The translations under genes and the position numbers were made by a program. Positions 1 to 12,967 of a stretch of DNA of 64,000 bases are shown piece by piece. The stretch is taken from NCBI GenBank assembly GCA_009667805.1, contig CM019064.1, positions 107,296,328-107,360,327 of the forward strand, in the 5' to 3' direction. The stretch's first letter is position 1; the number at the start of each line of letters is the position of its first letter. Under the pieces are notes generated by a model. That model searched no databases. It had not been told where the DNA came from and worked only from the letters and a program-made list of their open reading frames with translations. Source of the stretch: Leptobrachium leishanense. Its lineage: Eukaryota > Chordata > Amphibia > Anura > Megophryidae.

Positions 1-194
1 CAAGTTATGTGTCATGAGACAGGTTAGAGTCTGGCCTTTCTAAAGATATCAAACATGACCACGTAAAATCTAAAAAGGACCCCGCCACAAACAATAAAGT
101 TACTTTTTACTTTGTGGGAGGGTTGGGATGTTGGGGTGGAGAGCAAAATTGCATGAGGGGCCCAAGAAAATGTTTGCCCAGGGTCCAGTCAATA
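1..194. other. No recognised feature
   Basis: AT-rich leader of the window. I see no ORF of interest and no repeat shared with the rest of the window, apart from a short match around 40-60 to the start of the hairpin segments at 1313 and 7327. Confidence 0.5.
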
Positions 195-357
195 TTAACC
201 TCCCTAACGGTAATCCCGAGTTTGGCTCGGGGTTTGATTATCAGTACCGAAAGCAGTAAACCCCGAGCCACACTCGGGATTACACTGTAATATAATTTAC
301 CTTGTCCCTGCGATCCCCCGATGTCCTCCCGCTGTGTTCTCCGGCCGATGCCAGAGA
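195..357. repeat. Fragment of a palindromic TTAA element
   Basis: Starts with TTAA followed by CCTCCCTAACGGTAA. It then holds a long imperfect hairpin: an arm reading TCCCGAGTTTGGCTCGGGG pairs with the complementary arm around 262-284. The layout resembles the hairpin elements at 749-1977 and 7134-7655. It breaks off where Tc1-A1 is inserted at 358, and no continuation is obvious beyond 3211. The assignment to a piggyBac-type family is inferred from TTAA and the palindromic layout. Confidence 0.5.
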
Positions 358-577
358 TACAGTTGTGTTCAAAATTATTCAACCCCCACTGAAATTTAGT
401 GTTTTGGCCAGTTTGACATTGATTTTGATCATTCAGTCATCTTGCTTACAATTAAATCAAAGAGGCACGTGTAGATCAGACAAATATAACATAACATTTA
501 TAATGAAATAACCACAAATGTCTTTTCTGTGCTCACATCATTATCAGTTTTATTCAACCCCCAAGTGACATTCAATC

Positions 578-2845
<2,268 letters not shown>

Positions 2846-3211
2846 ACCAGTAAATGTCTAGAAGGAGCTGAGTATCACAGTCATTTTAAAGCTGCCTAAT
2901 TGGTGCTTATTATGCTTTATTGCTGCTCCGTGACATCCACAGGTGTTTTCAATACCTGATTGAAAACACTTGAATGAACCTCTGTTCTTCAGAGTGGTAG
3001 TCTTTAAGGGGTTGAATAATTGTGTCAATGAAGAATTCACAAAAGAAACATTTACTACTGTATTACAAAACCAATTGATGTCATTTTAGTTGCATATGGT
3101 TCTTTAAAAAGTCCTTGTAGGATTTCATTCTGAATACAATTACAAATGTACACTAAATTCCCTAAAACCCTTTACAGCATTGGGGGTTGAATAATTTTGA
3201 ACACAACTGTA

Positions 3212-3619
3212 TATCTTATTGCCCCAAGCATATTTTATTTAACCTCACGAACAACTAGAATGTGACGATTCACAAGTTATGTTCGCACCTCGAGACGGGA
3301 ATCCTAGTGGTTGTATTTATCCTAAACCTCTAATACAATCCATTCTTAATAAGAAACCATTTACTCGCACTGCCACCCATCCCAGCTGTGAAAAAGGGGA
3401 AATTTTAAGTAAAATGTCCCTGGAATAATGGGCGGGATCCCGCTTCCGACTGTCACTGGAAGAGTGGTGCCAAACACACAAGCCCACTAAACTATACTTC
3501 CCTTATCTGTACACACACACCCTTTTTTCCCTAGGGAGCACCTGATCGGCATCCATTGTTACCTGGGTGAGCAGGAGAGTCACTCTGACTAAATGCTGCA
3601 GGTCTGCATTAAATATAAT
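3212..3619. other. No recognised feature
   Basis: I found no ORF with family motifs, no long repeat and no clear terminal repeats in this stretch. Confidence 0.5.
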
Positions 3620-3749
3620 GGGCAGTATTACATAGTTGGTGCTAACTTAACCAGAGCTGTTGTAAACTTCCCATAGCCATTATAGCCTATGGAGGTTTTA
3701 AGTTTGCAACAGCTCTGGTTAAGTTAGCACCAACATTGTAATATGGCCC
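3620..3749. mobile_element. Foldback MITE, copy 1 (Harbinger-like)
   Basis: About 130 bp that is almost entirely one hairpin. The arm TTGGTGCTAACTTAACCAGA at the left is complemented at the right end, with a small loop near 3680. The ends are GGGC and GCCC. Related copies lie at 44969-45098 and about 54933-55059. The target duplication of this copy is not clear; the class call rests on the copy at 44969. Confidence 0.8.
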
Positions 3750-3945
3750 AAAGTGCAAGCTTGATCACGTGACATTTCAGTAGAATAAAATGTAATACTT
3801 AAGGGGTCAGAAATAACAACAAATAGGAGGAAAGAAGAGGCAGGGAGAGGGAAAGGAAACTTCGCTAACACGGCCATAAGTGGCGAACCATGGACAGAGG
3901 AGGGGTCTGCAAGCAGGTTCCCAAGTTCTTACATTGGGGAAGAAT

Positions 3946-4735
3946 TAGGGTCAGACTGGGACATAAAATAGGCCCAGGCAAGTAAAAGCAACTCATTTTT
4001 ATTTTTTTATTATAAAAACATACATGTGTAGACATGCATTTATACAAACTTACAGACACACTCACAAACCATATATTCCCTCTGTGCACACATTTCCAGA
4101 ACGCACACACACGCAGAGCACACATGCACGTAGAGCACACACATACACACACTTGTAGAGCACACACATGCAGAACACATTCACAGGAAGATCACGCATA
4201 CACAGAGCACGAATAGACAGAACGCTCACAAACACACACAGGCAGAGCACTCACACACACAGATCACTCACACACAGGCAAAGACTAGCACACACACACA
4301 CACACAGGCAGATCACACATACACACACAGGCAGATCACTCACACACTGGCAGCTCACTCACACACAGACACACTCAGGCAGAACAAGTACACAAACACA
4401 CAGGCTAGTGCAGTGAGACAGCGGAGCCAGCTTGTCACTGCCTCTGGTTGAATGAGTGACTGGGTTCCCGAGCGACCCCGCTTCAAAAGATGTGTGCCGC
4501 TGTAAGAAGCACTTCGGCGGAGCCGCTTAGGAACCCTGTGGGGACTGGGAGCCCTGACAGGTGTCCTGCCCTTATGCGGATATCGACCGACTGCTTGCAC
4601 AACCGGTTGGCTTCTCTTCATAAAGACTGGCATTTAGAGCTGCTGGACTGCTAGTGCTGCAGTCTGCCAGTTGACCGGCCGTGCAGTCCATCAGCCCACC
4701 GGGCCACTGTGCGCCTGATGGCCAGTCCGGGCCTG
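3946..4735. mobile_element. Non-autonomous hAT with CA-rich array
   Basis: A 790-bp element flanked by a perfect 8-bp duplication, GGAAGAAT (3938-3945 and 4736-4743), the hallmark of hAT insertion. The left end reads TAGGGTCAGACTGG. The right end, inward, reads CAGGCCCGGACTGGCCATC. There is no transposase. Most of the interior (about 4030-4410) is a degenerate CA/CACACAGGCAGA microsatellite. It splits the unidentified coding-like region. Confidence 0.88.
4030..4410. repeat. CA-rich microsatellite
   Basis: Degenerate (CA)n with interspersed GCAGAGCACACACA and GGCAGATCACTCACA units, inside the hAT at 3946-4735. Confidence 0.85.
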
Positions 4736-5628
4736 GGAAGAATGATTAGGGGGGTGAGGAGAAAGAAAGGAATAAAAGGAGGGGGGAAGCGCTGCTTTCT
4801 CGTGTATGTCAAAGTGGCCAGGAATGTCGTCAATAGTATAGTTCTCAGGTCGATATGGAGAGGCTGGTAGTGGACCAATTGAACCATCAAGCCATGTGCT
4901 TGGCAGTAGAACACACTTATTGGAGGTGGATTTCCTCCACTGAGTGTATTTCACCTTCTGTGTACCATTTACGGGGTATATCCATTGGTGGGATATTACT
5001 GCATTGGCTGTATCATCAGACGAATCAGTGCTGTGCGTTATGCACTCTCAGATCCAGGGGGAGTGTGAGGAAGCAGCATGGCTTCTGGCGTGAATTCGGG
5101 AGGATCACTTACTTTGCAGAGATGGGCATAGAACAACCTCTAGTACAGCTCGATCCCTGGGCAAGACCACCAATTGTGTAAGATGATGGCCTGAGCACCT
5201 GGCACCCCTAGCAAGTGCTGATCGAGCAGTTGAAAATCTCGATTAGGTGGTTGGTCATGTGTGCCAGTCCATCAATAAAATATACTCTATTCACAATGAG
5301 ATTGAGCATGTGCTGGTGAGGGAGAATATTTTTTCTCTCTGTTCCTCATTGAGGTGGATCTGTAGTCCATACTCCCACATGGTCATGGTAGAATGCCTTT
5401 GTAGAAGACTCTATAGTACCAAGAGGCTGTGGAATCTGCCAGATTTGCTATTGAAAGGAGCAGCTGCATCGCTTGTTGAACAGTGGCCAGGTGGTCTCCC
5501 GACTGGCCAAGGAGGTTGGGGAGAGAGATGCTGCGTTTTCGCAGTCTGACTGGAGCCATATTGAAAAGCGATAGATTTTCCACGGTCTCTCAGGGTTCCT
5601 CCAAAAACTGCTGAATGAAATCGTGAGA

Positions 5629-5829
5629 TTTTTTTTTTTGAGAAAGTATTTTACCAGGAAGGATACATTGAGATTTCTCTCGTTTTCAAGTATGTCCTGG
5701 GTGGCGAGTATGTACCGTTAGGTGTCTTGCCCAAGAACACTTACTGGAGAGGTGCTTGTCGGGATCAAACCCATGTCTCCACAGGCTCTCTCCATGCAGA
5801 GCAGTGATGTTACCTCTACTCCACCCAGC
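5629..5829 (-). mobile_element. tRNA-type SINE, copy 1
   Basis: Minus-strand copy of about 200 bp. Its sense strand starts GCTGGGTGGAGTAGAGG, has a B-box-like GGTTTGATCCC about 55 bp in, and ends in a poly-A tail, seen as the T run at 5629-5639. The 3' body is the same as in the copies at 13202-13405, 40096-40288 and 62414-62480. The tRNA origin is inferred from the A/B-box-like spacing. Confidence 0.8.
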
Positions 5830-5832
5830 TGA

Positions 5833-6778
5833 TTGGCCCTAGGTAGCATCTGAAGGTCCTGGAGCTTGGGAGAGTCTCCTGTTTCTGCCCGTCATCAAAA
5901 GAAGGGTGCTTTAGTGATAAGTTACTGGTGGGTGTGGAAGAGTAACAATATGAAGGAGGGGGCAGGGAGCATTGCAAGAGATACAGGATGTCATGTGGAC
6001 CCTTTTTGCTCTGGTTCCACACACCCTGCATGGTTAAGTGAGATGTCATTGGAAAGGTCATAATCTGGCATTTAATATGTGTACAAACATGATGATGTAC
6101 AATGTACAAAGAAAAAAAATATATAAACATTTATTTTTGTTAAAATGGCTTATTTCCATATTTTTGAAAAAGAGAAACCCCACAATTTTCATATATTTGT
6201 TGGGGTATGAACATGTGCTCATACATCATGTTTGTGTATCTGTATGCCTGTGTACTTGTGTCCATCTGACGTTGTATTGTTGATTCCATATGCCTGTGTT
6301 TACATAAATCTGTTGGTGTACCCGTTATCCCACGTTTGCTTATGCCTTTGTGTGTTTATGTGCTGCTGAATGTAAATACAATCATGTGTTTGAATCATGC
6401 CATACATGTGACTCCTTTTTAAATGTTTATTACTATCTATGCATGTTTACCTGTTCCCAAGCAGGAACTTACTATTTTATTGTTTGTGTCATGTGTTTGC
6501 TATGCTCTCTATAAATCACAAGTAACTATATTATTTTAAAAAAGTATGCAGTGATGATGTAATAGTACATGACACTACGGAAGTAGCTGTGTTTGAGCCT
6601 TAATAATCCATAGGGATATGGCTATCTTACAAGAACCTAGTTATAACACACAACTTGGAAATTTATCAAGAGGAGTTCACTTTTAGTAGATGGACTTCGG
6701 ATCAGGTGCAGACCCCACCTCTACCATTAAAGCAATTGTATTCAAACAACCATCTACTTCAGCCGTGCTTAACCCCTT
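5833..6778. other. No recognised feature
   Basis: AT-rich DNA with a TGTGTATNTGTATGCCTGTGT-like stretch around 6200-6420. I see no supported gene or repeat family. Confidence 0.45.
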
Positions 6779-7133
6779 AGTGACCGGGCGGTTTTACACA
6801 AATCCGTCCTTTAGTGACCGCTGCTGTTTTTACGTTTCTGCCCTGTTCATGTTTAGGTCAAATTTTCCTCTTACTCGTTTATTCAACCCACACATATTAT
6901 ACACCGTTTTTCCCGCCATTAAATGGACTTTATAGAAATACCATTATTTCCATCATATCGAATAATTTACGACAAAAAAAAATATGAAATAGGATGAAAA
7001 AATGGTGAAAACACACTTTTTCGTAATTTAATCCCCAAAATCTACAACCACCAAAAAAGACCCCGTCTAAATAGTTTCAAAATTTTGTCCCCAGACTAGA
7101 AATACCCAATTTTTACATGTTTTTCCTTTTTAA
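6779..7133. repeat. TTAA-bounded AT-rich element fragment P2
   Basis: Starts TTAACCCCTTAGTGACC (TTAA at 6779-6782) and runs to the next TTAA at 7130-7133, where the related P3 element begins. The content is AT-rich and similar in character to the left third of P1 (749-1200). It is probably a piggyBac-type non-autonomous element with only one certain end. Confidence 0.5.
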
Positions 7134-7655
7134 CCCCTTCACTGCTGAGCCAGTTCACCTATGTGCGCTGGGCTCATTCTGACCATTTTGTGCTAATTCT
7201 TTTTAGATGACAACCTAGGTCCTATTTAACTAAACCCCCCCAGACAAAAATAACTTTTAAAAAAAAAATTTTATTTTATTTTATTATTTATTATTTTTAT
7301 TTTATTTTTAAACTAAACCTGGTCATGTTTGGTATCATTGGAAAGGCCATGATCATGGCCTTTCCAATGATATCAAATATGACCATCTAGCTGCCACTGA
7401 TCGGGAGATAAGGGGATCCAAAGGATCCCCCTATCTCTACATGGCAGATAGAGGGTTAACTGGCCCACTGACATCCTCACACATATGGTGAGGTTGTCAG
7501 TGGGCGGGGGGGACCTGGAGGCTTGGCTGACATCCAAGATGTCAGCCCCCTCCAGGATAGAATCGTGTTTTGGCGATCCGGCAGCAAAACCGTTAATGCA
7601 GAATACCGCTGAAAAGGGGAGACTCTCCCCTTTCCAGCAGTGCAACTTGAATCTC
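7134..7655. mobile_element. Hairpin-train TTAA element, copy P3 (truncated)
   Basis: Starts after TTAA with CCCCTTCACTGCTGAGCC, matching the P1 terminus. It has a T/A-rich tract at 7255-7315 and then the same order of hairpins as P1: about 7327-7377, 7393-7460, 7460-7506, 7520-7555 and 7555-7640. At about 7655 it is joined directly to the 3' end of a Tc1-B element, so the right terminus is missing. Confidence 0.78.
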
Positions 7656-8007
7656 TCTAGCTTCAAACAGTTTTGTGAAGAGGAGTGGTCCAAAATTACT
7701 CCAGATCGTTGTGCAGGTCTGATCTGCAACTACAGGAAACGTTTGGTTGAGGTTATTGCTGCCAAAGGAGGGTCAACCAGTTATTAAGTCCAAAGGTTCA
7801 CATACTTTTTCCACCCTGCACTGTGAATGTTTACATGTTTTGTTCAATAAACACATGAAAACATATAATGTTGGTGTTGTATTATTTTAAGCAGACTGTG
7901 TTTTTCAAATTGTTGTGACCTAGATGAAGATCAGAGCACATTTTATGACCAATTCATGCAAAACTCCACGTAATCCCAAAGGGTTCACATACTTTTTCTT
8001 GCCACTG
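7656..8007 (+). mobile_element. Tc1-B 3' fragment
   Basis: Encodes the last ~40 residues of a Tc1 transposase (ending [17 protein letters not shown] and then GGSTSY with a normal stop). The complete right terminal repeat follows and ends CTTGCCACTG next to TA at 8008-8009. It matches the Tc1-B copy at 40463-43023 and supplies the uninterrupted terminal-repeat sequence used to interpret that copy. The 5' side is lost at the junction with P3. Confidence 0.9.
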
Positions 8008-8904
8008 TATATGTTTCTTATATGAATGTGAAAGAGTTACATGATCTTTATTATGTGTTTTATGTGCTTATATATCATTTATAAAACATAATAACCATTA
8101 GGTTACTCTTTATATAATATCTTTATCTTCATAAATAAATTTTCAGACAATTAATGCACAGAGTTACATGACAGTTATTTAGAGTGGTTTGTGACTGTGG
8201 ATACAATTTGGTTAAAAATAACAAAAAACACAATTTTGCTATCAGTCAGGTAACAGTTTGCAGCTTTATCCGGGTAATCCTCGGAATTCAGTCAACTGTA
8301 ACCTGCTGAAAACCCAAGAACAGCGGAGTACCCAGAGGCATTTGGATACTTTGAAGATTACCCGGATAATGTCCGATGTTTCGTTGCACATCACGCTTTA
8401 TCCAGCAACACTAGGGTAATGCGAGAATTACCCGGTTAAAACACATACCATTGCTGAATATATATACTGTATATGTTACGGTTAAAGCCTGAACTGCGGT
8501 TAATCCTAGGATTACCCAGGTAATCCTGACATTACCCAAAACCGCTGGGTAAAGCTGCGAAAAAATGAAAATTTCGGACTTTACCCGGGTAATCTTTGGA
8601 CTAACCAACTGCTCTTGGGTAACAGTCTGGAAGAGCTGAAAAATTCGCACTTTACCCGAATGATCTGCAGACCATCCAACCCTGTTTGGTTAAAACCAAA
8701 TTTTGTTACCGTTTAGATAAAAGTCTGAAGCTTTACCCAGGTAATCCGAGGACTATCCACAGCTTCACTTGGGTAATCTGCGATGCATCCAACCCCGCTT
8801 GGGTAAAAGTGAATTTTGCTATTACCTAAGGACATTATAAGCGAAAATGGCAAAAGACAAACATTAAAATGTATTAAGGATATAATGAATATACAGAGTG
8901 ATAG
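8008..8904. repeat. TTACCCGGGTAA-rich repeat, unit 1
   Basis: First unit of a direct duplication. It opens TATGTTTCTTATATGAATGT, as does unit 2 at 8905. From 8255 on it is packed with degenerate palindromes of the form TTACCCGGGTAATC, spaced about 50-60 bp and often followed by CNGGACTATCCAAC. No coding potential is seen. Confidence 0.8.
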
Positions 8905-9315
8905 GATATGTTTCTTATATGAATGTAAAAGAGTTACATGATCTTTATTATGTGTCGGGTGTTATATATCATTTATAAAACATAACAACCATTAGGTTAC
9001 TCTTTATCAGGGCCGCCATCAGGGCATTATCGGGCGGGGCTCCGACAGTGCCCTTACTTTTTATCAGCTCCGGTATCGGACTCTAGGAGTCCAAATCCGG
9101 AGCTGTGTACTGGCCGGCCGCTTCCTGCCTGGCTGGCTGGGCAGCCCTTGCTTGGCTCCGCCCTCCAGTCACTAGTGTGAGATAGAGACAGAGAAGACGT
9201 GGAGAAGAAGGAGCAGGAGAAGCAGACGGAAAAGAAGATGGAGAAGCAGAAGGAAAAGAAGCTGAAGAAGCAGAAGGAAAATAAGATGCAGAAGGAGAAG
9301 AAGACTGGTGGAGCG

Positions 9316-10130
9316 GTGAGCCAAGGACCAGGCAGACCCCAGGGCCAGGCAGACCCCAGGGCCCAGCCAGACCCCAGGGCCCAGCCAGACCTCGGGCCCA
9401 GCCAGACCCCAGGGCCCAGCCAAACCCCAGGGCTCAGCCAGGCCCAGCCAGACCCCAGGGTCCAGCCAGACCCCAGGCCCAGTCAGACCCAGGCCCAGCC
9501 AGACCCCAGGCCCAGCCAAAACCCATGGCCCAGCCAGACCCCAGGGTCCAGGCAGACCCCAGGGCCCAGGCAAAACCCATGGCCCAGCCAGACCCCAGGG
9601 CCCAGCCAGAGCCCTGGGCCAGTCAGACCCAGTCCCAGCCAGATCCCTGGGCCCAGCCAGACCCAGGACCAGCCAGGGCCCCACCAGACCCAGGGCCCAG
9701 CCAGACCCCAGGGCTCAGCCAGGCCCAGCCAGACCCCTCGGTCCAGACCCCAGGCCCAGCCAGATCCAGGCCCAGCCAAACCCCATGGTCCAACCAGACC
9801 CCAGGGCCCAGGCAGACCCCAGGGCCAACCAGACCCCTGGGCCAGCCAGATCCAGGCCCAGGCAGACCCCTGGGGCCCAGCCAGACCCCAGGGCCCAGCC
9901 AGACTCCAGCCAGACCCAGGCCCAGCCAGACCCCAGGGCCCAGCCAGGGCCCAGCCAGACCCCTGGGCCCAGCCAGATCCCTGGGCTCACCCAGACCCCA
10001 GGCCCAGCCAGACCCCAGGCCCATCCAAACCCCAGGGCCCAGCCAGGCCCAGCCAGACCCAGGCCCAGCCAGACCCCAGGGCCCTGCTAGACCCCAGGGC
10101 CCAACCAAGCCCCAGTGCCCAGGCCCATAC
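9316..10130. repeat. GC-rich minisatellite, ~18-bp unit
   Basis: Tandem, slightly variable units around CCAGCCAGACCCCAGGGC. The complement is G-run rich (GGG and GGGG separated by short spacers), so G-quadruplex formation is plausible. Unit lengths that are multiples of three keep several frames open, which produces long meaningless ORFs on both strands. Confidence 0.95.
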
Positions 10131-10390
10131 ACACCTCACATTACAGAGTTTTATTGCTGTGGAGCTCTGTGATACAGTAATGTGCGATGTGTATGAGCAT
10201 GGGTTTTATTGCTGTGGAGCTCTTTGATACTGTCACTATCCCTCTATACACATGATGCAAGTCCCTTTAGACAGTCCCTATCTACCCCTTCGATCCTTAA
10301 AGTGGTCGGTAAACTGACTGCCGCTTAGGGACACAAACACATATATATGTACAGGTATGCAAAGGAGAGGATTACTAGACACTGTTATCA

Positions 10391-10515
10391 AACGAGTGGG
10401 AAATGTTTTACCAACAACGAGTTGGAAATGTTTTACCAACAACGAGTGGGAAATGTTTTACGAACAACGAGTGGGAAATGTTTTACCAACGAGTGGGAAA
10501 TGTTCTACCAACACA
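10391..10515. repeat. ~26-bp minisatellite
   Basis: Five tandem units around ACGAGTGGGAAATGTTTTAC within the hAT at 9008-11131. Confidence 0.9.
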
Positions 10516-11660
10516 CAGGACAGGGTTTACCTGAAATAAGCCAGACGGTATACAAGGATGTATTCTAACACAAGCCCAAATAGATCAGTGTTAGAGTGGT
10601 CAGGGATAGCCAAAATGATACACAAGGGGTATCTATCATATAAGCCAAAATCTGAGTTAGAGTGGTCAAGGAATAGCCAAGGACTGGTGGTTCTCATACA
10701 AGCCAAGTAATAACGGAGACTGAAAAACAACCAAGTAGTGAATCGCCAGGAGACGCTCAGCACTGAGGGAAGCAAACTCCACAACAGTGCGATGAGCCGG
10801 ATCGCGCTGTCTGTATTTAAACCCAACGAGCACGCATCATCATGCCATACCCCATCTCCTGGCCAGCCCTGCATGCTCCGGAAGCTGGCACAACTGCTGG
10901 CACCCAGCTTGTCGATGGTGCCGCTGGGTGCCGGGGCCCCCTCTGAGCCTCAGACGTGACAGATACGCTCATGGACACCGCACATTACTGTGAGTTCTAT
11001 TGCTGTGGAACTGTGTTATGTCCTTTTTTTGTTTTGGAAGGGGGTGAAAAGCTGTTAAAGGTTGAGGAGGTTTACGGGGGGGGCATTGTGAGGTTCAGTA
11101 AGGGGCCCCATCATTTCTGATGGCTGCCCTGCTCTTTATATAATATCTTTATCTTCATAAATTTATTTTCAGACAATTAACATACAGAGTAACCTGACAG
11201 TTATTTAGTGTGGTATGTGACTGTGGATCCAATTTTTTTAAAAATGACAAAAACCACAATTTTGTTATCAGTCAGATAACAGTTTGCAGCTTTACCAGGG
11301 TAATCCTCAGAATTCAGTTAACTGTAACCTGCTGAAAACTGAAGAAAACCAGAGTACCCAGAGGCGTTTGGATACTTTGCAGTTTACCTGGATAAAGTCT
11401 GATATTTCATTGTACATCGCACTTTATCCAGCAAAACTAGGGTAATGTGCATTTTACTGGGTAAAACACAGCAGAAAACCGGAGTACCCAGAGGCCTCTG
11501 GATACTTTGCAGATTACCCAGATAAAGTCTGAAATTTCATTTAACTTCGGACTTTTGCTAATGACGCCTGGGTAATGTCAGGATTACCTGGGTAATCCTA
11601 AAATTTACCGCACTTCGGACTTTAACCGTAACATATATATTTATATAAATATGTTGAGAT

Positions 11661-11975
11661 TTAGAAGTGATATAATTTTCTGGTGTTCCATGAATTATAT
11701 CAGCTGACCTCAATTCCTTATCTGTGTCTCAGAACCAAATTACTCCTTTAGCTTTAAGAAATGTTTTAATTGTCACAGTGCACAGAGTGTCCCTTTTTTA
11801 CTCATGGCCATTGTTCTTGACACAGAACATTTCAAACTCTCCTGGGCTTTCATCACAAAGACCTCCAGCTCGCAATGGCCTGTCTATTTGGAGCATAGAA
11901 AGACACATCTCAATTGAAGGATAAGCTTGTCCTTGTCAGCAATTGAGGGAGAAAATGGGATGGGGGAGAAAAGAC
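11661..11975. other. No recognised feature
   Basis: Unique-looking sequence with a 66-codon ORF (11724-11924) that shows no family motif. Confidence 0.4.
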
Positions 11976-12215
11976 CTCAGATACATATATACCCAGACAC
12001 ATCAAACCTCAGATACATACATACCCAGACACATCAGACCTCAGATATATACATACCCAGACACAACAAACCTCAGATACATACATAACCAGAAACATCA
12101 GACCTCAGATACATACATACCCAGACACAACAGACCTCAGATACATACATAACCAGAAACATTAGACCTCAGATACATACATACCCAGAAACATCAGACC
12201 TCAGATACATAAAGA
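11976..12215. repeat. ~29-bp minisatellite
   Basis: About eight units around CAGACCTCAGATACATACAT followed by ACCCAGA. Confidence 0.92.
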
Positions 12216-12356
12216 CAGATACATAAAGATAGTTGTTTGGGTTTTGTGGGGATAGCCCTTGGGAGATATAGCAGCCATGCCAACCCTAAACCGTGGTGTT
12301 CATCCCTCCACCTATTGCCGCTTCAGCGCCCCTTTTTCCATTTCACTCTAAAGGTT

Positions 12357-12475
12357 GTAAGGCGGCCGCTCGCTGGTGCCTCCAGCCATGCTCTTACGCA
12401 TGCTTGCAGAGTTTGCAAGCTCTCACAAGAACGTGGCTGGAGGTACAAAGGAGCGACCGCCTTACATCCTTTGTC
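12357..12475. repeat. Imperfect hairpin
   Basis: The arm GTAAGGCGGCCGCTCGCTGG and the following GCCTCCAGCCA are complemented by TGGCTGGAGG ... GAGCGACCGCCTTAC at 12432-12467. The centre includes a second small palindrome (GAGTTTGCAAGCTC). It resembles the hairpin units of the TTAA elements. Confidence 0.7.
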
Positions 12476-12689
12476 AGCGGCTGCTCCTTGGAACGTGGCG
12501 CCAATCGGATGGGCCTGGCAGAATGCTGTCGAAAGCATTCTTCCAGCCGCCCCAGCCCTCACATACCGCCCGGCAAACCAGCCCATTGCTGGCTTCCAAC
12601 ATTAATAGAGTTGAAGTACTTGTGCAAAAGTCCAGTAGGTGTAGCCCCGGCTTGTGTTACATGTACCCCCTGGGGTACGGGTACCTCAG

Positions 12690-12706
12690 GTTGAGAACCC
12701 CTGGCA
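12690..12706. other. hAT-type terminus
   Basis: Read on the minus strand this is CAGGGGTTCTCAACC, a terminus known from Charlie-like hAT elements. I could not find its partner end, so the extent of the element is unknown. Confidence 0.45.
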
Positions 12707-12715
12707 TAGAGCACC

Positions 12716-12960
12716 TGTAGAGAGATCTCAAAACAGCAGTTGTGAAGAGGAACCTTTCCAATCTGAGAGACCTGGAGCAGTTGGCGAAAGAAGAGTGGTC
12801 CAAAATCCCACTAGAGAGGTGTAAGAAACTCATTGATGGTTATAGAAAGTGACTGATTTCAGTTATTTATTCCAAGGTGTGCTATCAAATATTAAATTGA
12901 GGGTGCCAATAATTTTGTCCTGTCTATTTTTGGAGTTTTGCATGTAATGTGTCAGATTTT
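12716..12960 (+). pseudogene. Tc1-C transposase C-terminal fragment
   Basis: Translates with the Tc1 C-terminal pattern (NLRDLEQLAKEEWSKIPLER then CKKLIDGYRK, with a stop at 12850), followed by GAGGGTGCCAATAATTTTG, a Tc1-like terminal motif. It is a third Tc1 family in the window, different from A and B. The 5' part is missing and there is an in-frame TGA. Confidence 0.75.
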
Positions 12961-12967
12961 GATTCTT

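Larger units (their letters stand above)
3850..5640 (-). pseudogene. Unidentified degenerate protein-like region
   Basis: Read on the minus strand, this interval gives protein-like segments that need several frame changes. The first, 5640 down to about 5383, contains PVRLRKRSISLPNLLGQS and a following amphipathic stretch. The next, about 5400-5080, contains HMLNLIVNRVYFIDGLAHMT. Another, about 5060-4790, contains WLDGSIGPLPASPYRPENY and IDDIPGHFDIHEK. The reading may continue to about 3850 once the hAT at 3946-4735 and its duplicate are removed. Stops and frameshifts separate the pieces. I do not recognise the protein. It could be a processed pseudogene, a gene of an old large element, or chance. 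The long, ordered segments make chance less likely but do not exclude it. Confidence 0.35.
9008..11131. mobile_element. Minisatellite-bearing hAT, copy 1
   Basis: A 2124-bp element with inverted ends CAGGGCCGCCATCAG and, read inward from the right, CAGGGCAGCCATCAG. Perfect 8-bp duplications CTCTTTAT lie at 9000-9007 and 11132-11139. Unit 1 of the host repeat (8105-8112) shows the empty site. No transposase is present. The interior has a purine-rich GAGAAG stretch (9190-9305), a GC-rich minisatellite (9316-10130), a small second minisatellite (10391-10515) and a 3' part shared with copy 2 (CACATTACTGTGAGTT region). Confidence 0.92.
8905..11660. repeat. TTACCCGGGTAA-rich repeat, unit 2 (split by hAT)
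   Basis: Second unit of the duplication. 8905-9007 matches 8008-8112. After the hAT insert (9008-11131) the match resumes at 11132 and runs to about 11440. It then diverges and ends in a segment (about 11560-11650) that is the inverted complement of 8455-8540 in unit 1. The repeat therefore has internal inverted symmetry. Confidence 0.78.

Noticed and set aside
9199..10227. 342-codon ORF starting with a Lys/Glu-rich stretch
   Set aside because: Repeat artefact of the 18-bp minisatellite in a hAT. The GAGAAG start is shared with another hAT copy and is not a conserved protein.
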